This document shows, in pieces, positions 16,421-24,590 of a DNA stretch of 32,464 nucleotides. The number at the start of each line of letters is the position of its first letter. Positions within the stretch are counted from its first letter, which is position 1. The notes below the pieces were generated by a model. It searched no databases, had not been told where the DNA came from, and saw only the letters and a list, made by a program, of their open reading frames with translations. A program made the position numbers and the translations under genes. The stretch is from an uncultured Bacteroidota bacterium (GTDB lineage: Bacteria > Bacteroidota > Bacteroidia > Flavobacteriales > Flavobacteriaceae): contig CAJXTX010000013.1 in NCBI GenBank assembly GCA_913060705.1, positions 1 to 32,464 of the forward strand, in the 5' to 3' direction.

Positions 16421-16447
16421 GAGCAAAGATGCTTAGAATGATGTGTG

Positions 16448-16455
16448 CAAAAATA
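16448..16455 (-). promoter_or_regulatory. -7 promoter box of the nqr operon
   Basis: TATTTTTG on the minus strand is an exact TAnnTTTG match 27 bases before the nqrA ATG. A TTG lies 21 bases further upstream (in CTTGCTATGGG), at a workable distance for the -33 element. Confidence 0.65.
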
Positions 16456-16529
16456 CATCTAAAAGGTAACCCATAGCAAGCCGCAGATTAAGAAATTCCA
16501 TGTTAAAAAAAGAGGGCTAAAAGTATTCT

Positions 16530-16537
16530 TACCTTTG
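16530..16537 (+). promoter_or_regulatory. -7 promoter box of pruA
   Basis: TACCTTTG is an exact TAnnTTTG match 34 bases before the pruA ATG. It is divergent from the nqrA promoter within the same 151-base gap; between the two boxes I see nothing else that I can name. Confidence 0.7.
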
Positions 16538-16571
16538 TGAAAAACAGACACTCTTATAAACTAAAAATTCT

Positions 16572-18200
16572 ATGAGCAACGCGCATTTTAGAGTACCGAA
16601 AGCGATCAACGAACCTGTTCTTAGCTATGCTCCGGGCACCCCTGAACGCGAAGCCGTTCTCGCCTCGTACAGGACTCAATACAACGAAGTGGCAGACATC
16701 AAAATGAAGATTGGAGGTCAGCGACTTGATTCTTCGTCAAAGAAACCATTAAGCCCTCCGCATCAGCACCAACATGTGATTGGACATTATTACGAGGCTA
16801 CTGAAGAGCAAGCTAAACTTGCGATCGAAGAAGCACTCAAGGCAAAACCACAATGGGCGGCCATGCCATGGGAGCAACGCGCTGCGATCTTTCTAAAGGC
16901 AGCCGACCTTATCGCTGGTCCTTATCGAGCAAGGATCAATGCCGCGACTATGCTAGCGCAATCAAAAACGATTCACCAAGCCGAAATTGACGCGGCCTGT
17001 GAGTTCGCCGATTTTTTGCGTTTCAATGTTGAGTTTGCTTCCACCATTTATAGTGAACAACCCGTTTCTTCAGAAGGTATTTGGAATCGTATTGAGTACC
17101 GTCCGTTAGAGGGGTTTGTTTATGCCATTACGCCTTTTAACTTCACGGCGATTGCGGGTAATTTACCAGCAGCACCTGCCTTAATGGGAAACACGGTAGT
17201 ATGGAAGCCTAGTGATGCCCAGGTCTACTCTTCTCGTGTCATTGTAGAGATCTTTGAAGAAGCTGGCTTGCCTGATGGTGTTATCAACTTCATTACGGGT
17301 GACCCTCAAATGATTACCAAAACGATGTTAGATTCTACTCATTTTGCTGGATTGCATTTCACAGGATCAACCTTTGTTTTTCAATCGCTCTGGAAACAAA
17401 TTGGAGAACGCATTTCACATTACAACACCTATCCTCGCATTGTAGGAGAGACAGGAGGAAAAGATTTCATAGTTGCGCACCCTTCATCAGACCCAAAAGA
17501 GGTTGCTACAGGTATTGTGCGCGGAGCCTTTGAATTCCAAGGTCAAAAATGTAGCGCCGCTTCGCGGGTATACCTTCCGGAGTCTATCGCTCAAAAAGTG
17601 CTAGAATTCGTGAAAGAAGATTTAAAGCACATCGGCAAACCGGGTTCTCCTGAAGACATGAGTAGATTTGTAACCGCTGTCATTCACGAAGGCGCTTTTG
17701 ACAAACTGGCTGCAGTCATCGAGCGCGTAAAAGAAGATCAAGATGCGGACATTTTTGCAGGTGGCGAATACGACAAATCTGAGGGATATTTTATTTCACC
17801 TACAGTAGTGGTGACAACCAACCCTAAGTACTACACTATGGAAACCGAACTCTTCGGCCCCATTGTTACGGTGTACATCTATCCGGATAGCGAATGGGAA
17901 CAAACGCTACAGCTCGTCGATCAAACCTCTATGTATGCTCTTACTGGCGCAGTCTTCTCAAAAGACCGATATGCCGTGAGCCAAGCTTTAGAGGCATTGA
18001 AAAATGCGGCTGGTAATTTTTATATCAATGATAAGCCTACTGGTGCTGTGGTTGGTCAACAACCCTTTGGAGGTGCTAGAGCCTCGGGGACCAATGACAA
18101 AGCAGGGTCAGCCATGAACCTCATGCGCTGGGTATCGCCGCGTTTAATCAAAGAAACCTTTGTAAGCCCAAAGGATTACCGCTATCCGTTTTTAGGATAA
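16572..18200 (+). CDS. pruA: L-glutamate gamma-semialdehyde (1-pyrroline-5-carboxylate) dehydrogenase
   Basis: This enzyme oxidises glutamate semialdehyde to glutamate with NAD+, the second step of proline breakdown. The 542-residue protein is an aldehyde dehydrogenase with N190 (TPFNFTAI), general base E293 (VGETGGKDF) and nucleophile C327 (FQGQKCSAASR). The C-terminal GAVVGQQPFGGARASGTNDKAG is diagnostic for the monofunctional P5C dehydrogenase type found in eukaryotes and Bacteroidota. There is no proline dehydrogenase domain, so PutA/ProDH must be encoded elsewhere. It is monocistronic behind its own promoter, and its last 19 bases overlap the 3' end of rsmG. Confidence 0.96.
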   Translation: MSNAHFRVPKAINEPVLSYAPGTPEREAVLASYRTQYNEVADIKMKIGGQRLDSSSKKPLSPPHQHQHVIGHYYEATEEQAKLAIEEALKAKPQWAAMPWEQRAAIFLKAADLIAGPYRARINAATMLAQSKTIHQAEIDAACEFADFLRFNVEFASTIYSEQPVSSEGIWNRIEYRPLEGFVYAITPFNFTAIAGNLPAAPALMGNTVVWKPSDAQVYSSRVIVEIFEEAGLPDGVINFITGDPQMITKTMLDSTHFAGLHFTGSTFVFQSLWKQIGERISHYNTYPRIVGETGGKDFIVAHPSSDPKEVATGIVRGAFEFQGQKCSAASRVYLPESIAQKVLEFVKEDLKHIGKPGSPEDMSRFVTAVIHEGAFDKLAAVIERVKEDQDADIFAGGEYDKSEGYFISPTVVVTTNPKYYTMETELFGPIVTVYIYPDSEWEQTLQLVDQTSMYALTGAVFSKDRYAVSQALEALKNAAGNFYINDKPTGAVVGQQPFGGARASGTNDKAGSAMNLMRWVSPRLIKETFVSPKDYRYPFLG

Positions 18201-18823
18201 AACGGTAAATACACCAATTTTTTAGTTTCAAAAAAAGGTGTTGGTATGCGTTCATAGAGATCGTATATCAGCACCTTTTCTTTGAACGGGGCTAATTCTT
18301 CAGTAAGGTCACCGCCTTTGAGATACCATATACCGTTGCCGACCTTATTCTTATTTTCTTTTGCAATACTGTGTTGCACCCAATGCACAAAGGTGGGCAT
18401 CGCAGCAACCGCTCGGCTTACTACAAAATCAAAAGTCTCTGGCACATTTTCAATTCGATCGTGAATAGTAGTCACGTTTTGTAATCCTAAACCTTCTACC
18501 ACTTCATTCACCACCTTCAGCTTTTTACCGATCGAATCGACTAGCGTAAACTGCACTTCTGGAAATAAGATAGCCAAAGGTATTCCCGGGAAACCTCCGC
18601 CTGTACCTACATCAACAATCTTCGAACCTTTGGCAAAGGAGGTAAATAAGGCAATACTCATCGAATGCAACACATGGCGTTCGTAGAGCTCTTCGACGTC
18701 TTTGCGAGAGACCACGTTAATCTTCTCATTCCAGTCTTGATACAGCCCTGCCAATTGCTCAATCTGACGTTGTTGCAAATCTGACAAATTTGGAAAATAA
18801 GAGTAGATCTCAATGGGTTTCAT
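18182..18823 (-). CDS. rsmG: 16S rRNA (guanine527-N7)-methyltransferase
   Basis: RsmG methylates N7 of G527 of 16S rRNA. The 213-residue protein has the SAM motif IVDVGTGGGFPGIPLAILFP and the following VDSIGKKLKVV, both typical of GidB/RsmG, plus FDFVVSRAVA. I choose ATG 18823 (MKPIEIYSYFP). An upstream in-frame GTG at 18838 is excluded because it overlaps the last base of an exact -7 promoter box, so it would lie before the transcript begins. The gene converges on pruA with a 19-base overlap. Confidence 0.95.
   Translation of the reverse strand: MKPIEIYSYFPNLSDLQQRQIEQLAGLYQDWNEKINVVSRKDVEELYERHVLHSMSIALFTSFAKGSKIVDVGTGGGFPGIPLAILFPEVQFTLVDSIGKKLKVVNEVVEGLGLQNVTTIHDRIENVPETFDFVVSRAVAAMPTFVHWVQHSIAKENKNKVGNGIWYLKGGDLTEELAPFKEKVLIYDLYERIPTPFFETKKLVYLPFYPKNG
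18186..18205. repeat. Inverted repeat at the pruA/rsmG overlap
   Basis: CCGTTTT and its perfect complement AAAACGG flank a six-base loop. The repeat includes the pruA stop codon and lies within the last codons of rsmG. It reads the same in both directions and could work as a weak bidirectional terminator, though a long T-tract is missing. Confidence 0.3.
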
Positions 18824-18837
18824 AGGCGCCGAAAACA

Positions 18838-18845
18838 CAAAATTA
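18838..18845 (-). promoter_or_regulatory. -7 promoter box of rsmG
   Basis: TAATTTTG on the minus strand exactly matches TAnnTTTG. It ends 14 bases before the chosen ATG, predicting a 5' leader of roughly ten bases. This position decides the start codon of rsmG. Confidence 0.65.
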
Positions 18846-18849
18846 TCAT

Positions 18850-18857
18850 TAACATTG
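18850..18857 (+). promoter_or_regulatory. Possible -7 box of the aminotransferase gene
   Basis: TAACATTG matches TAnnTTTG at seven of eight positions, 28 bases before the ATG. It lies back to back with the rsmG box. Confidence 0.4.
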
Positions 18858-18885
18858 CACTTCGTAAGCGCAAACTGAAAAAATC

Positions 18886-20076
18886 ATGTCTTCACACGTT
18901 TCTTCTCGAATTCAAAACATGGAAACCTCGGCCACCCTTGCTATGGCAGCAAAGGCTAGAGAATTAAAATCTCAAGGTCTCGACATTATTGGTCTGAGTC
19001 TGGGAGAACCCGATTTTAATATTCCTGATTTTATAAAAGAAGCAGCGAAAAAAGCCATTGACGAAAACTATAGCAGTTACACCGCCGTAGATGGATATCA
19101 AGAGCTCAAAGAAGCCATCGTTCACAAGTTTAAGCGCGATAACGGGTTGACCTATTCACCTCAGCAAATTGTCGTTTCTACAGGTGCAAAGCAATCTCTC
19201 TATAATGTAGCCATGGCAGTACTCAATCCTGGAGACGAAGTGATCCTTCCGGCTCCTTATTGGGTTTCATACAGCGACATTGTAAAATTGGCAGAAGGGG
19301 TTCCTGTTGAAGTGCGCACGAGTATTGATGCAGACTTCAAGATTACGGCAGATCAATTGAGGCAAGCCTTAACCCCAAAAACCAAAATGATCTGGTTCAG
19401 TTCACCCTGCAATCCGAGCGGATCATTCTATCACAAAAGCGAGCTAGAAGCCATCGCTGAAGTTTTAAAGGATCGTCCTGAGATTATCGTAGTCTCTGAT
19501 GAAATCTATGAGCACATAAACTTTTCGAGTACAGGACATTGCAGTATTGCTTCAATTGATGGTATGTACGACCGAACTGTTACCGTGAATGGCGTTTCTA
19601 AAGCCTTCGCTATGACGGGGTGGCGTATTGGTTATATTGGAGGTCCAGAATGGCTAGCTAAAGCCTGTACAAAGCTGCAAGGGCAAGTTACAAGCGGGGC
19701 AAATGCAATCGCACAGCGCGCCGTCATTGAAGCCTTAATGGCACCGGTCAGCAGTATTCAATATATGGTAGACGCCTTCAAAAAACGCAGAGATCTCGTA
19801 TTAGATCTGCTCAATAAAATTGAAGGCTTTAAAGTGAACGTACCCGAAGGTGCTTTTTATGTATTTCCGGATATCTCCTATTATTTCGGTAAGACTCTAA
19901 AGGGACAGCTAATCAACAATGCTTCTGATTTTGCACTCTTTCTATTAGAACACGCTCAAGTTGCAACGGTTACAGGTGCGGCATTCGGAGATGAGAATTG
20001 TATTCGTATCTCTTATGCGGCTTCAGAGGAAACATTAACCGAAGCAATACGCAGAATCGCTGAGGCCTTAGCCTGA
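18886..20076 (+). CDS. Pyridoxal-phosphate aminotransferase, aspartate type (class I, subgroup Ib)
   Basis: This 396-residue enzyme probably transfers the amino group of aspartate to 2-oxoglutarate. PLP lysine K239 lies in NGVSKAFAMTGWRIGY. Other cofactor contacts are N176 (PCNPSGS), D205 and Y208 (SDEIYEH), and a substrate-binding arginine in CIRISYA near the end. The sequence SLGEPDFNIP and the VSTGAKQSLYN segment are typical of subgroup Ib AspC/AspB. Some members also accept prephenate, which cannot be excluded. It stands alone between its own possible promoter and that of menG. Confidence 0.9.
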   Translation: MSSHVSSRIQNMETSATLAMAAKARELKSQGLDIIGLSLGEPDFNIPDFIKEAAKKAIDENYSSYTAVDGYQELKEAIVHKFKRDNGLTYSPQQIVVSTGAKQSLYNVAMAVLNPGDEVILPAPYWVSYSDIVKLAEGVPVEVRTSIDADFKITADQLRQALTPKTKMIWFSSPCNPSGSFYHKSELEAIAEVLKDRPEIIVVSDEIYEHINFSSTGHCSIASIDGMYDRTVTVNGVSKAFAMTGWRIGYIGGPEWLAKACTKLQGQVTSGANAIAQRAVIEALMAPVSSIQYMVDAFKKRRDLVLDLLNKIEGFKVNVPEGAFYVFPDISYYFGKTLKGQLINNASDFALFLLEHAQVATVTGAAFGDENCIRISYAASEETLTEAIRRIAEALA

Positions 20077-20102
20077 TCCAACCCCCTTTTAAATTCGGAT
20101 CG

Positions 20103-20110
20103 TATCTTTG
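20103..20110 (+). promoter_or_regulatory. -7 promoter box of menG-porT
   Basis: TATCTTTG is an exact TAnnTTTG match ending only eight bases before the menG ATG, so the mRNA should have a leader of a few bases at most. Confidence 0.7.
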
Positions 20111-20118
20111 TATCTCCT

Positions 20119-20841
20119 ATGAAAGTAGTTCCTTACAAAGATTCAAACAAGTCTAAGAAAGCACAGGTATCTGAGATGTTCGACGGCATCTCGAAAGAGT
20201 ACGACCGTATGAATCGTCTCATCACCTTTGGGGTAGACCTCAAATGGAGAAAGCGATTAATCAATGCGGTTCTCGCACTCAAACCTCAACGTATTTTAGA
20301 CGTAGCAACCGGAACTGGCGATTTGGCCATAGCGCTTGCACAGCAAAGTGATGCTCAGGTCACAGGACTTGACCTCTCTTCAGGAATGCTCAATGTCGGA
20401 AAGAATAAAGTAAAGCATCATGGGTTACAAGATCGCGTAGATATGGTCTTAGGCGACAGCGAGTCCTTACCCTTCGAAACGAATGATTTTGACGCGGTGA
20501 CGGTCGCCTTTGGCGTGCGCAATTTTGAAAGTCTAAGTAAAGGAATTCAAGAAATACATCGCGTTTTAAAACCCGGAGGAACCTTAGCCGTGTTAGAAAC
20601 CTCAAAACCGACGAATCCCATCTTCAAATTTGGATACTGGTTACATACAGGAATTCTAATGCCATTGATAAGCAAGGTATTAGCTTCAGACCCAAAGGCT
20701 TACACCTATCTTGTAGATTCAGCCTCTAGCTTTCCCTACAATCAGGCCTTTACCTCTATCCTGCTTGAGGCCGGATTTTCTAAAGCCTCTTTTCACAAAC
20801 AAACATTAGGTGCGGCCTGTATTTACTATGCTCAGAAATAA
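20119..20841 (+). CDS. menG: Demethylmenaquinone methyltransferase (UbiE/MenG family)
   Basis: This enzyme performs the last step of menaquinone synthesis, C-methylation of demethylmenaquinone with SAM. The 240-residue protein shows SAM motif I ILDVATGTGDLAIALA, then GLDLSSGML, VTVAFGVRNFESL and the EIHRVLKPGG segment, all characteristic of UbiE/MenG. Since Bacteroidota use menaquinone, the MenG role is preferred over ubiquinone synthesis. The product would be the electron acceptor of the Na+-NQR encoded in this window. Its last 14 bases overlap the downstream porT-like gene. Confidence 0.94.
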   Translation: MKVVPYKDSNKSKKAQVSEMFDGISKEYDRMNRLITFGVDLKWRKRLINAVLALKPQRILDVATGTGDLAIALAQQSDAQVTGLDLSSGMLNVGKNKVKHHGLQDRVDMVLGDSESLPFETNDFDAVTVAFGVRNFESLSKGIQEIHRVLKPGGTLAVLETSKPTNPIFKFGYWLHTGILMPLISKVLASDPKAYTYLVDSASSFPYNQAFTSILLEAGFSKASFHKQTLGAACIYYAQK

Positions 20842-21406
20842 ATCACTACTACTGGTTTCACTTGTCCTCCTTCTGACATGCACATTGAACGCACAGAAGA
20901 AATTCAGACCCTCTTTAAACCTCAGTGGTGCGGACGAAGAAACCTGGAATTTTGGAGTACTTTTTGGAAACTATCCCAATTCTAGCGCCGATTTTCTAGA
21001 AAACTATACCGTACGATTCTCTCTTGAACGTACGCTTATTCCTCGCTTTGATCTTAGGCTAGAGCCAGGAGTGATACTAGAAAAACAAAATCTAGAGATC
21101 TCCTTTGAACCTTATACTGAACTGCAGCTACCGCTGCTTTTTAAATACAGTGCAAACCGCGTAGAAAATATCAACCCGTTTATTATTGGAGGATATCAGT
21201 TGGGCTATCGTATGCAAACTGAAAGTACAACACTGGCGCATTACATTGAAACGGGCTTGGGATTCGACTTTTACCTCAAGAAAAGTAAAGCTGCCTTGCA
21301 CCTGAGGGTACAACACGATATTTCAGGGTTACCAGATAAAAGTAGTAGCCTTTTTATTGGACTTAGCGTTGAAACCCGAGACGGCTGGAAATTGTATAGG
21401 CAATAA
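20828..21406 (+). CDS. porT: PorT-like outer-membrane protein, probable type IX secretion component
   Basis: This is about 192 residues from the ATG at 20828 (MLRNKSLLLVSLVLLLTC, signal peptide ending near LNAQ). The mature part is a string of amphipathic beta strands, as in a small outer-membrane barrel: WNFGVLFGNYPN, LRLEPGVILE, LQLPLLFKYS, FIIGGYQLGYRM and the final LFIGLSVET. In Bacteroidota the gene after ubiE/menG is typically porT (sprT), which is needed for type IX secretion, and the strand pattern agrees. The protein is somewhat short for the family (usually above 210) and similarity at residue level is modest, so I rest the call partly on context. It overlaps menG by 14 bases and the convergent RNA methyltransferase gene by 44. 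Confidence 0.72.
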   Translation: MLRNKSLLLVSLVLLLTCTLNAQKKFRPSLNLSGADEETWNFGVLFGNYPNSSADFLENYTVRFSLERTLIPRFDLRLEPGVILEKQNLEISFEPYTELQLPLLFKYSANRVENINPFIIGGYQLGYRMQTESTTLAHYIETGLGFDFYLKKSKAALHLRVQHDISGLPDKSSSLFIGLSVETRDGWKLYRQ

Positions 21407-22112
21407 TCGCTCCCGAAACAGCTGCATTTAAGCTCTCTACTTGGGCGTCACCTGCACTCGGAATCGTGATAAAATGATCCACACGCTGCTTAACGGCTTC
21501 AGAGAGGCCATGGCCTTCATTCCCTAAAACCAGTATACCCTTGGTGTCGAAAGTCATTTCAGGTAATGAAGCGCCCTCCAAATCTGCCCCATAAATAGGA
21601 AGTTGCAAACGATCCAAAGCTATGGGCAGCTCTTCGTACAAACAAGAAACTCGTGTATACGAGCCCATACTCGCTTGAACTGTTTTAGGATTAAAACAGT
21701 CGACCGTATTAGGGGAGCAGAGTAGGTGTCTAAAACCAAACCAATCAAGGGTACGCATTAACGTGCCTAGGTTACCGGGGTCTTGAATCTCGTCTAAAGC
21801 GACGATCCATTGATCGTTGGGTAACGCTTTTTGAGCTGGCTTTTTAAATACTATAAGTACCTCAGAGGGCGTTGAAAAATGGGTACATTTTTTCATTATC
21901 TCGCTTGAGACAAGTCGTACTTGAAGGTCAAAACGCTTCTCAACAGAACTCACAATTTCTTTTGAAGTGGAAACGCATAGAAAAGGCTCCATTTGTGCCT
22001 TTAAACCCTCAGTGACCGATTTCATTCCCTCAACACAGAACATTCCCAATTCGTCTCGGGTTCTTTTCTGCTTTAACTGTTGTATTTGCCTGACTTCTGA
22101 GCGACTGAGCAT
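21363..22112 (-). CDS. SpoU/TrmH-family RNA 2'-O-methyltransferase
   Basis: This is about 249 residues from ATG 22112 (MLSRSEVRQIQQLKQKRTR). An earlier in-frame ATG at 22142 would overlap the divergent tamL start. The N-terminal substrate-binding part contains GMFCVEGMKSVTEGL. The SPOUT knot domain has motif 1 DEIQDPGNLGTLMRTLDWFG, motif 2 ILVLGNEGHGLS, and motif 3 IPSAGDAQVESLNAAVSGAI. These are the three TrmH motifs, so 2'-O-ribose methylation of a tRNA or rRNA is expected. RlmB-like or RlmH-type targets cannot be told apart here. Its 3' end overlaps porT by 44 bases. Confidence 0.92.
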   Translation of the reverse strand: MLSRSEVRQIQQLKQKRTRDELGMFCVEGMKSVTEGLKAQMEPFLCVSTSKEIVSSVEKRFDLQVRLVSSEIMKKCTHFSTPSEVLIVFKKPAQKALPNDQWIVALDEIQDPGNLGTLMRTLDWFGFRHLLCSPNTVDCFNPKTVQASMGSYTRVSCLYEELPIALDRLQLPIYGADLEGASLPEMTFDTKGILVLGNEGHGLSEAVKQRVDHFITIPSAGDAQVESLNAAVSGAIIAYTISSRLGFQR

Positions 22113-22136
22113 TATTTTTTCAATTAATTTAGCCCC

Positions 22137-24542
22137 ATGCATGAAAGGCCCTTTTCCTCTCTCTATGGATTTCTAAAGGTAGTTTTAATTATTTCTTTAA
22201 CAGGGGTCGTTTCTTGCAGCTCGGTTCGCAAACTTCCTGAAGGGGCGGCTCTTCTTACAAAAAATGAGATTCAACTTTCTGAAGGCGTTAGGCTTGATCT
22301 TGACCTTGAAGATGTCCTAAGGCAAAAAGAAAATAAAAAGATATTAGGCATCCCATTAAAGCTTTGGATTTTTAATGCCTCTGGAAGCAAAAATTCGGCT
22401 ATTGGCAGATGGTTTCGATCAAAAGGAGAGCCTCCTGTAATTTTAGATTCTATTGAAACTGCACTCAGTGTTGCACGGCTAAACAGAGCCCTTAGAAAAC
22501 AAGGGTATTTTAATGTGTACACAAGCTTCGATCTCGACTATTCTCCAAATTTGAAAAAGGTAAAACAACGCTTTTTTGTTTCAGCGGGCGATCCATTCAC
22601 CATTGACAGCATTGGTTACAAGCTTCCTAACCAAAACCTGTTAGACAGCCTGAGCGCGTATAAGAAGGATCGTCTTATACATCCCCAAGACCCACTTAAC
22701 ATTGATACGCTTGAAAAAGAAAGGCAACGAATCCTTTCTTTACTTAGAGATCGTGGAGCTTTCGGACTCCAGAAAAGCGATATCTACTTTGAAATAGATG
22801 GAGACACTACGCAAACAAACCGTTCAAAAACCGTAAAGGTCACAACGGTGATTGATTCTACTGCAGCTATCCAAACCCACCGCCTTGGAAAAATTAACGT
22901 GCTGTTTGATCAACTCAACACCACTGCCTCTACTCCTACAGACACCGTAAATGGGATTGTGATGTATCCTACCAATGAAAACATCGATCTAGGCGTTCTT
23001 GAAGAAAGGATCGCCTTTAAACCCGGGATTGTTTATAGAGATTCTTTAAGAACAACAACCCTAAATCGAATTGGACAGTTGAATTACTTCAGTTATCCAT
23101 CGATCAACTATAACGTTCAAGACGACTCTATCGTCAATATCAACCTCTACCTGAGATCACGTAAACGGTACTCGCTTACAGCAGATTTTGACCTTACCCA
23201 CTCTGCGATACAGCAAATCGGTACATCGTTACGCTCTTCTGTGCTTGCGAGAAACGTCTTCGGTTCTTTTGAAAACCTCAGTCTTTCGCTGAGCGGAACC
23301 ATCGGAAACTCAATCATTCCTGGCGCCAATATCACCTCAGAACTGGGGATTGATCTTAACCTTAGCTTTCCGAGATGGTGGTATGGTTTTTCACTCGACC
23401 GCCTTATTGCTATGGAGAAAAATCCGATCAGCACCCTTCAAATCGGAACAGTATTTCAACAAAATTTGGGCCTAGACCGACAAACCATCAACGCCATTTA
23501 TCGCTTCAGCTTTACCGATAAGTCGAGCCAACATACTGTCGAATTCCCTAAAATCTCTTACGTAAACAACCTCAATCCCGATAATTTCTTCTCGATTTAC
23601 CGGAACACCTTTGAAACGCTCGACGAACTTTCTACACCCCTTAAAAGTGAGTCTCGGTATGCCGACTTGTTTGAGTCCACAGGAGTGGACGGAAGTACGC
23701 AACTTCAAATCCCCGACGGAACAACCGCATTCATCTCAGGCGTTCAAGATGAGAGTATCCCTCTTAATGAAACTGACGCCTTACTCGTGAGACGCATTGA
23801 GGAGCGTAGAGCGCGGCTTACCGAAAACAACTTAATTCTCTCCTCTAGCTACGCATTGTTGAATGAAAATACCACCAATCGAAACGCATCAGCGTACCGC
23901 CAATACTACGCAAAGTTTGAACTCGCAGGATTCTTATTCGATGCGCTCGAACCTTTTAGCACACCCGGAGAACTCTTTGATGTGGCCTATGCCCATTACC
24001 TTAAAACAGAGCTTCAATTCATCAAACACTGGCCTTTAGGAACACGTTCAAGTGCCGCCTTTCGCGCTTATGGTGGATTCGCGCTTCCGCTTGGACGCTC
24101 AAGTTCGGTACCCTTTGTAAGAAGCTTCTTCGCCGGAGGAACCAATGACATTCGAGGCTGGAACGCCTATACCCTTGGTCCGGGTACGACCAATCAACTC
24201 AATGAGTTCAACGATGCCAATCTAAAACTAACCCTTAGTGCAGAACTCAGATTTCCGCTTTCAAGAAGTCTTTACGGTGCGGTCTTCACAGATGCAGGAA
24301 ACATATGGAACGCTCTCGACGGAACAGAAAACGAGGCTGCTATCTTTCACGGATGGCGGTCTCTTAAAGACAGTGCCATTGCCTCGGGGTTCGGATTGCG
24401 CTATGATTTCGATTATTTCATTTTTAGGTTAGACCTCGCGTACAAGCTGCTAAATCCGGCCCTTCAAGGAGATGAAAGATGGATTTTTAACCGCTCAAAT
24501 AATAGCCCCTTATTCAACATCGGAATCAACTATCCTTTTTAA
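22137..24542 (+). CDS. tamL: TamL-type Omp85 outer-membrane assembly protein (lipid-anchored TamA homolog)
   Basis: This 801-residue BamA/TamA-family protein begins with a lipoprotein signal ending VVSC (C27). It then has periplasmic POTRA-like repeats up to about residue 340 and a C-terminal 16-strand barrel ending in NSPLFNIGINYPF. The Omp85 lock motif is FFAGGTNDIRGWNAY near residue 664, and a DAGNIWN segment follows. An N-terminal lipid anchor on a TamA relative is the hallmark of the TamL group of Bacteroidota. It should help insert or assemble outer-membrane proteins or move lipids with a TamB-like partner not in this window. The degenerate -7 box TAATTTAG at 22125-22132 lies close to the ATG. 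No paralog of BamA itself is present. Confidence 0.87.
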   Translation: MHERPFSSLYGFLKVVLIISLTGVVSCSSVRKLPEGAALLTKNEIQLSEGVRLDLDLEDVLRQKENKKILGIPLKLWIFNASGSKNSAIGRWFRSKGEPPVILDSIETALSVARLNRALRKQGYFNVYTSFDLDYSPNLKKVKQRFFVSAGDPFTIDSIGYKLPNQNLLDSLSAYKKDRLIHPQDPLNIDTLEKERQRILSLLRDRGAFGLQKSDIYFEIDGDTTQTNRSKTVKVTTVIDSTAAIQTHRLGKINVLFDQLNTTASTPTDTVNGIVMYPTNENIDLGVLEERIAFKPGIVYRDSLRTTTLNRIGQLNYFSYPSINYNVQDDSIVNINLYLRSRKRYSLTADFDLTHSAIQQIGTSLRSSVLARNVFGSFENLSLSLSGTIGNSIIPGANITSELGIDLNLSFPRWWYGFSLDRLIAMEKNPISTLQIGTVFQQNLGLDRQTINAIYRFSFTDKSSQHTVEFPKISYVNNLNPDNFFSIYRNTFETLDELSTPLKSESRYADLFESTGVDGSTQLQIPDGTTAFISGVQDESIPLNETDALLVRRIEERRARLTENNLILSSSYALLNENTTNRNASAYRQYYAKFELAGFLFDALEPFSTPGELFDVAYAHYLKTELQFIKHWPLGTRSSAAFRAYGGFALPLGRSSSVPFVRSFFAGGTNDIRGWNAYTLGPGTTNQLNEFNDANLKLTLSAELRFPLSRSLYGAVFTDAGNIWNALDGTENEAAIFHGWRSLKDSAIASGFGLRYDFDYFIFRLDLAYKLLNPALQGDERWIFNRSNNSPLFNIGINYPF

Positions 24543-24552
24543 AAGCATTTAG

Positions 24553-24560
24553 TACATTTG
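24553..24560 (+). promoter_or_regulatory. -7 promoter box of the aldolase gene
   Basis: TACATTTG is an exact TAnnTTTG match 30 bases before the ATG at 24591. The in-frame TTG at 24558 is part of this box and therefore cannot be the start codon. Confidence 0.65.
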
Positions 24561-24590
24561 CCCTCTAACATCAATAAAAAAACGAACAAA

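Noticed and set aside
16424-16426. TTG as the nqrA start
   Set aside because: An ATG two codons later gives the conserved N-terminus MSQDIRIKKGL.
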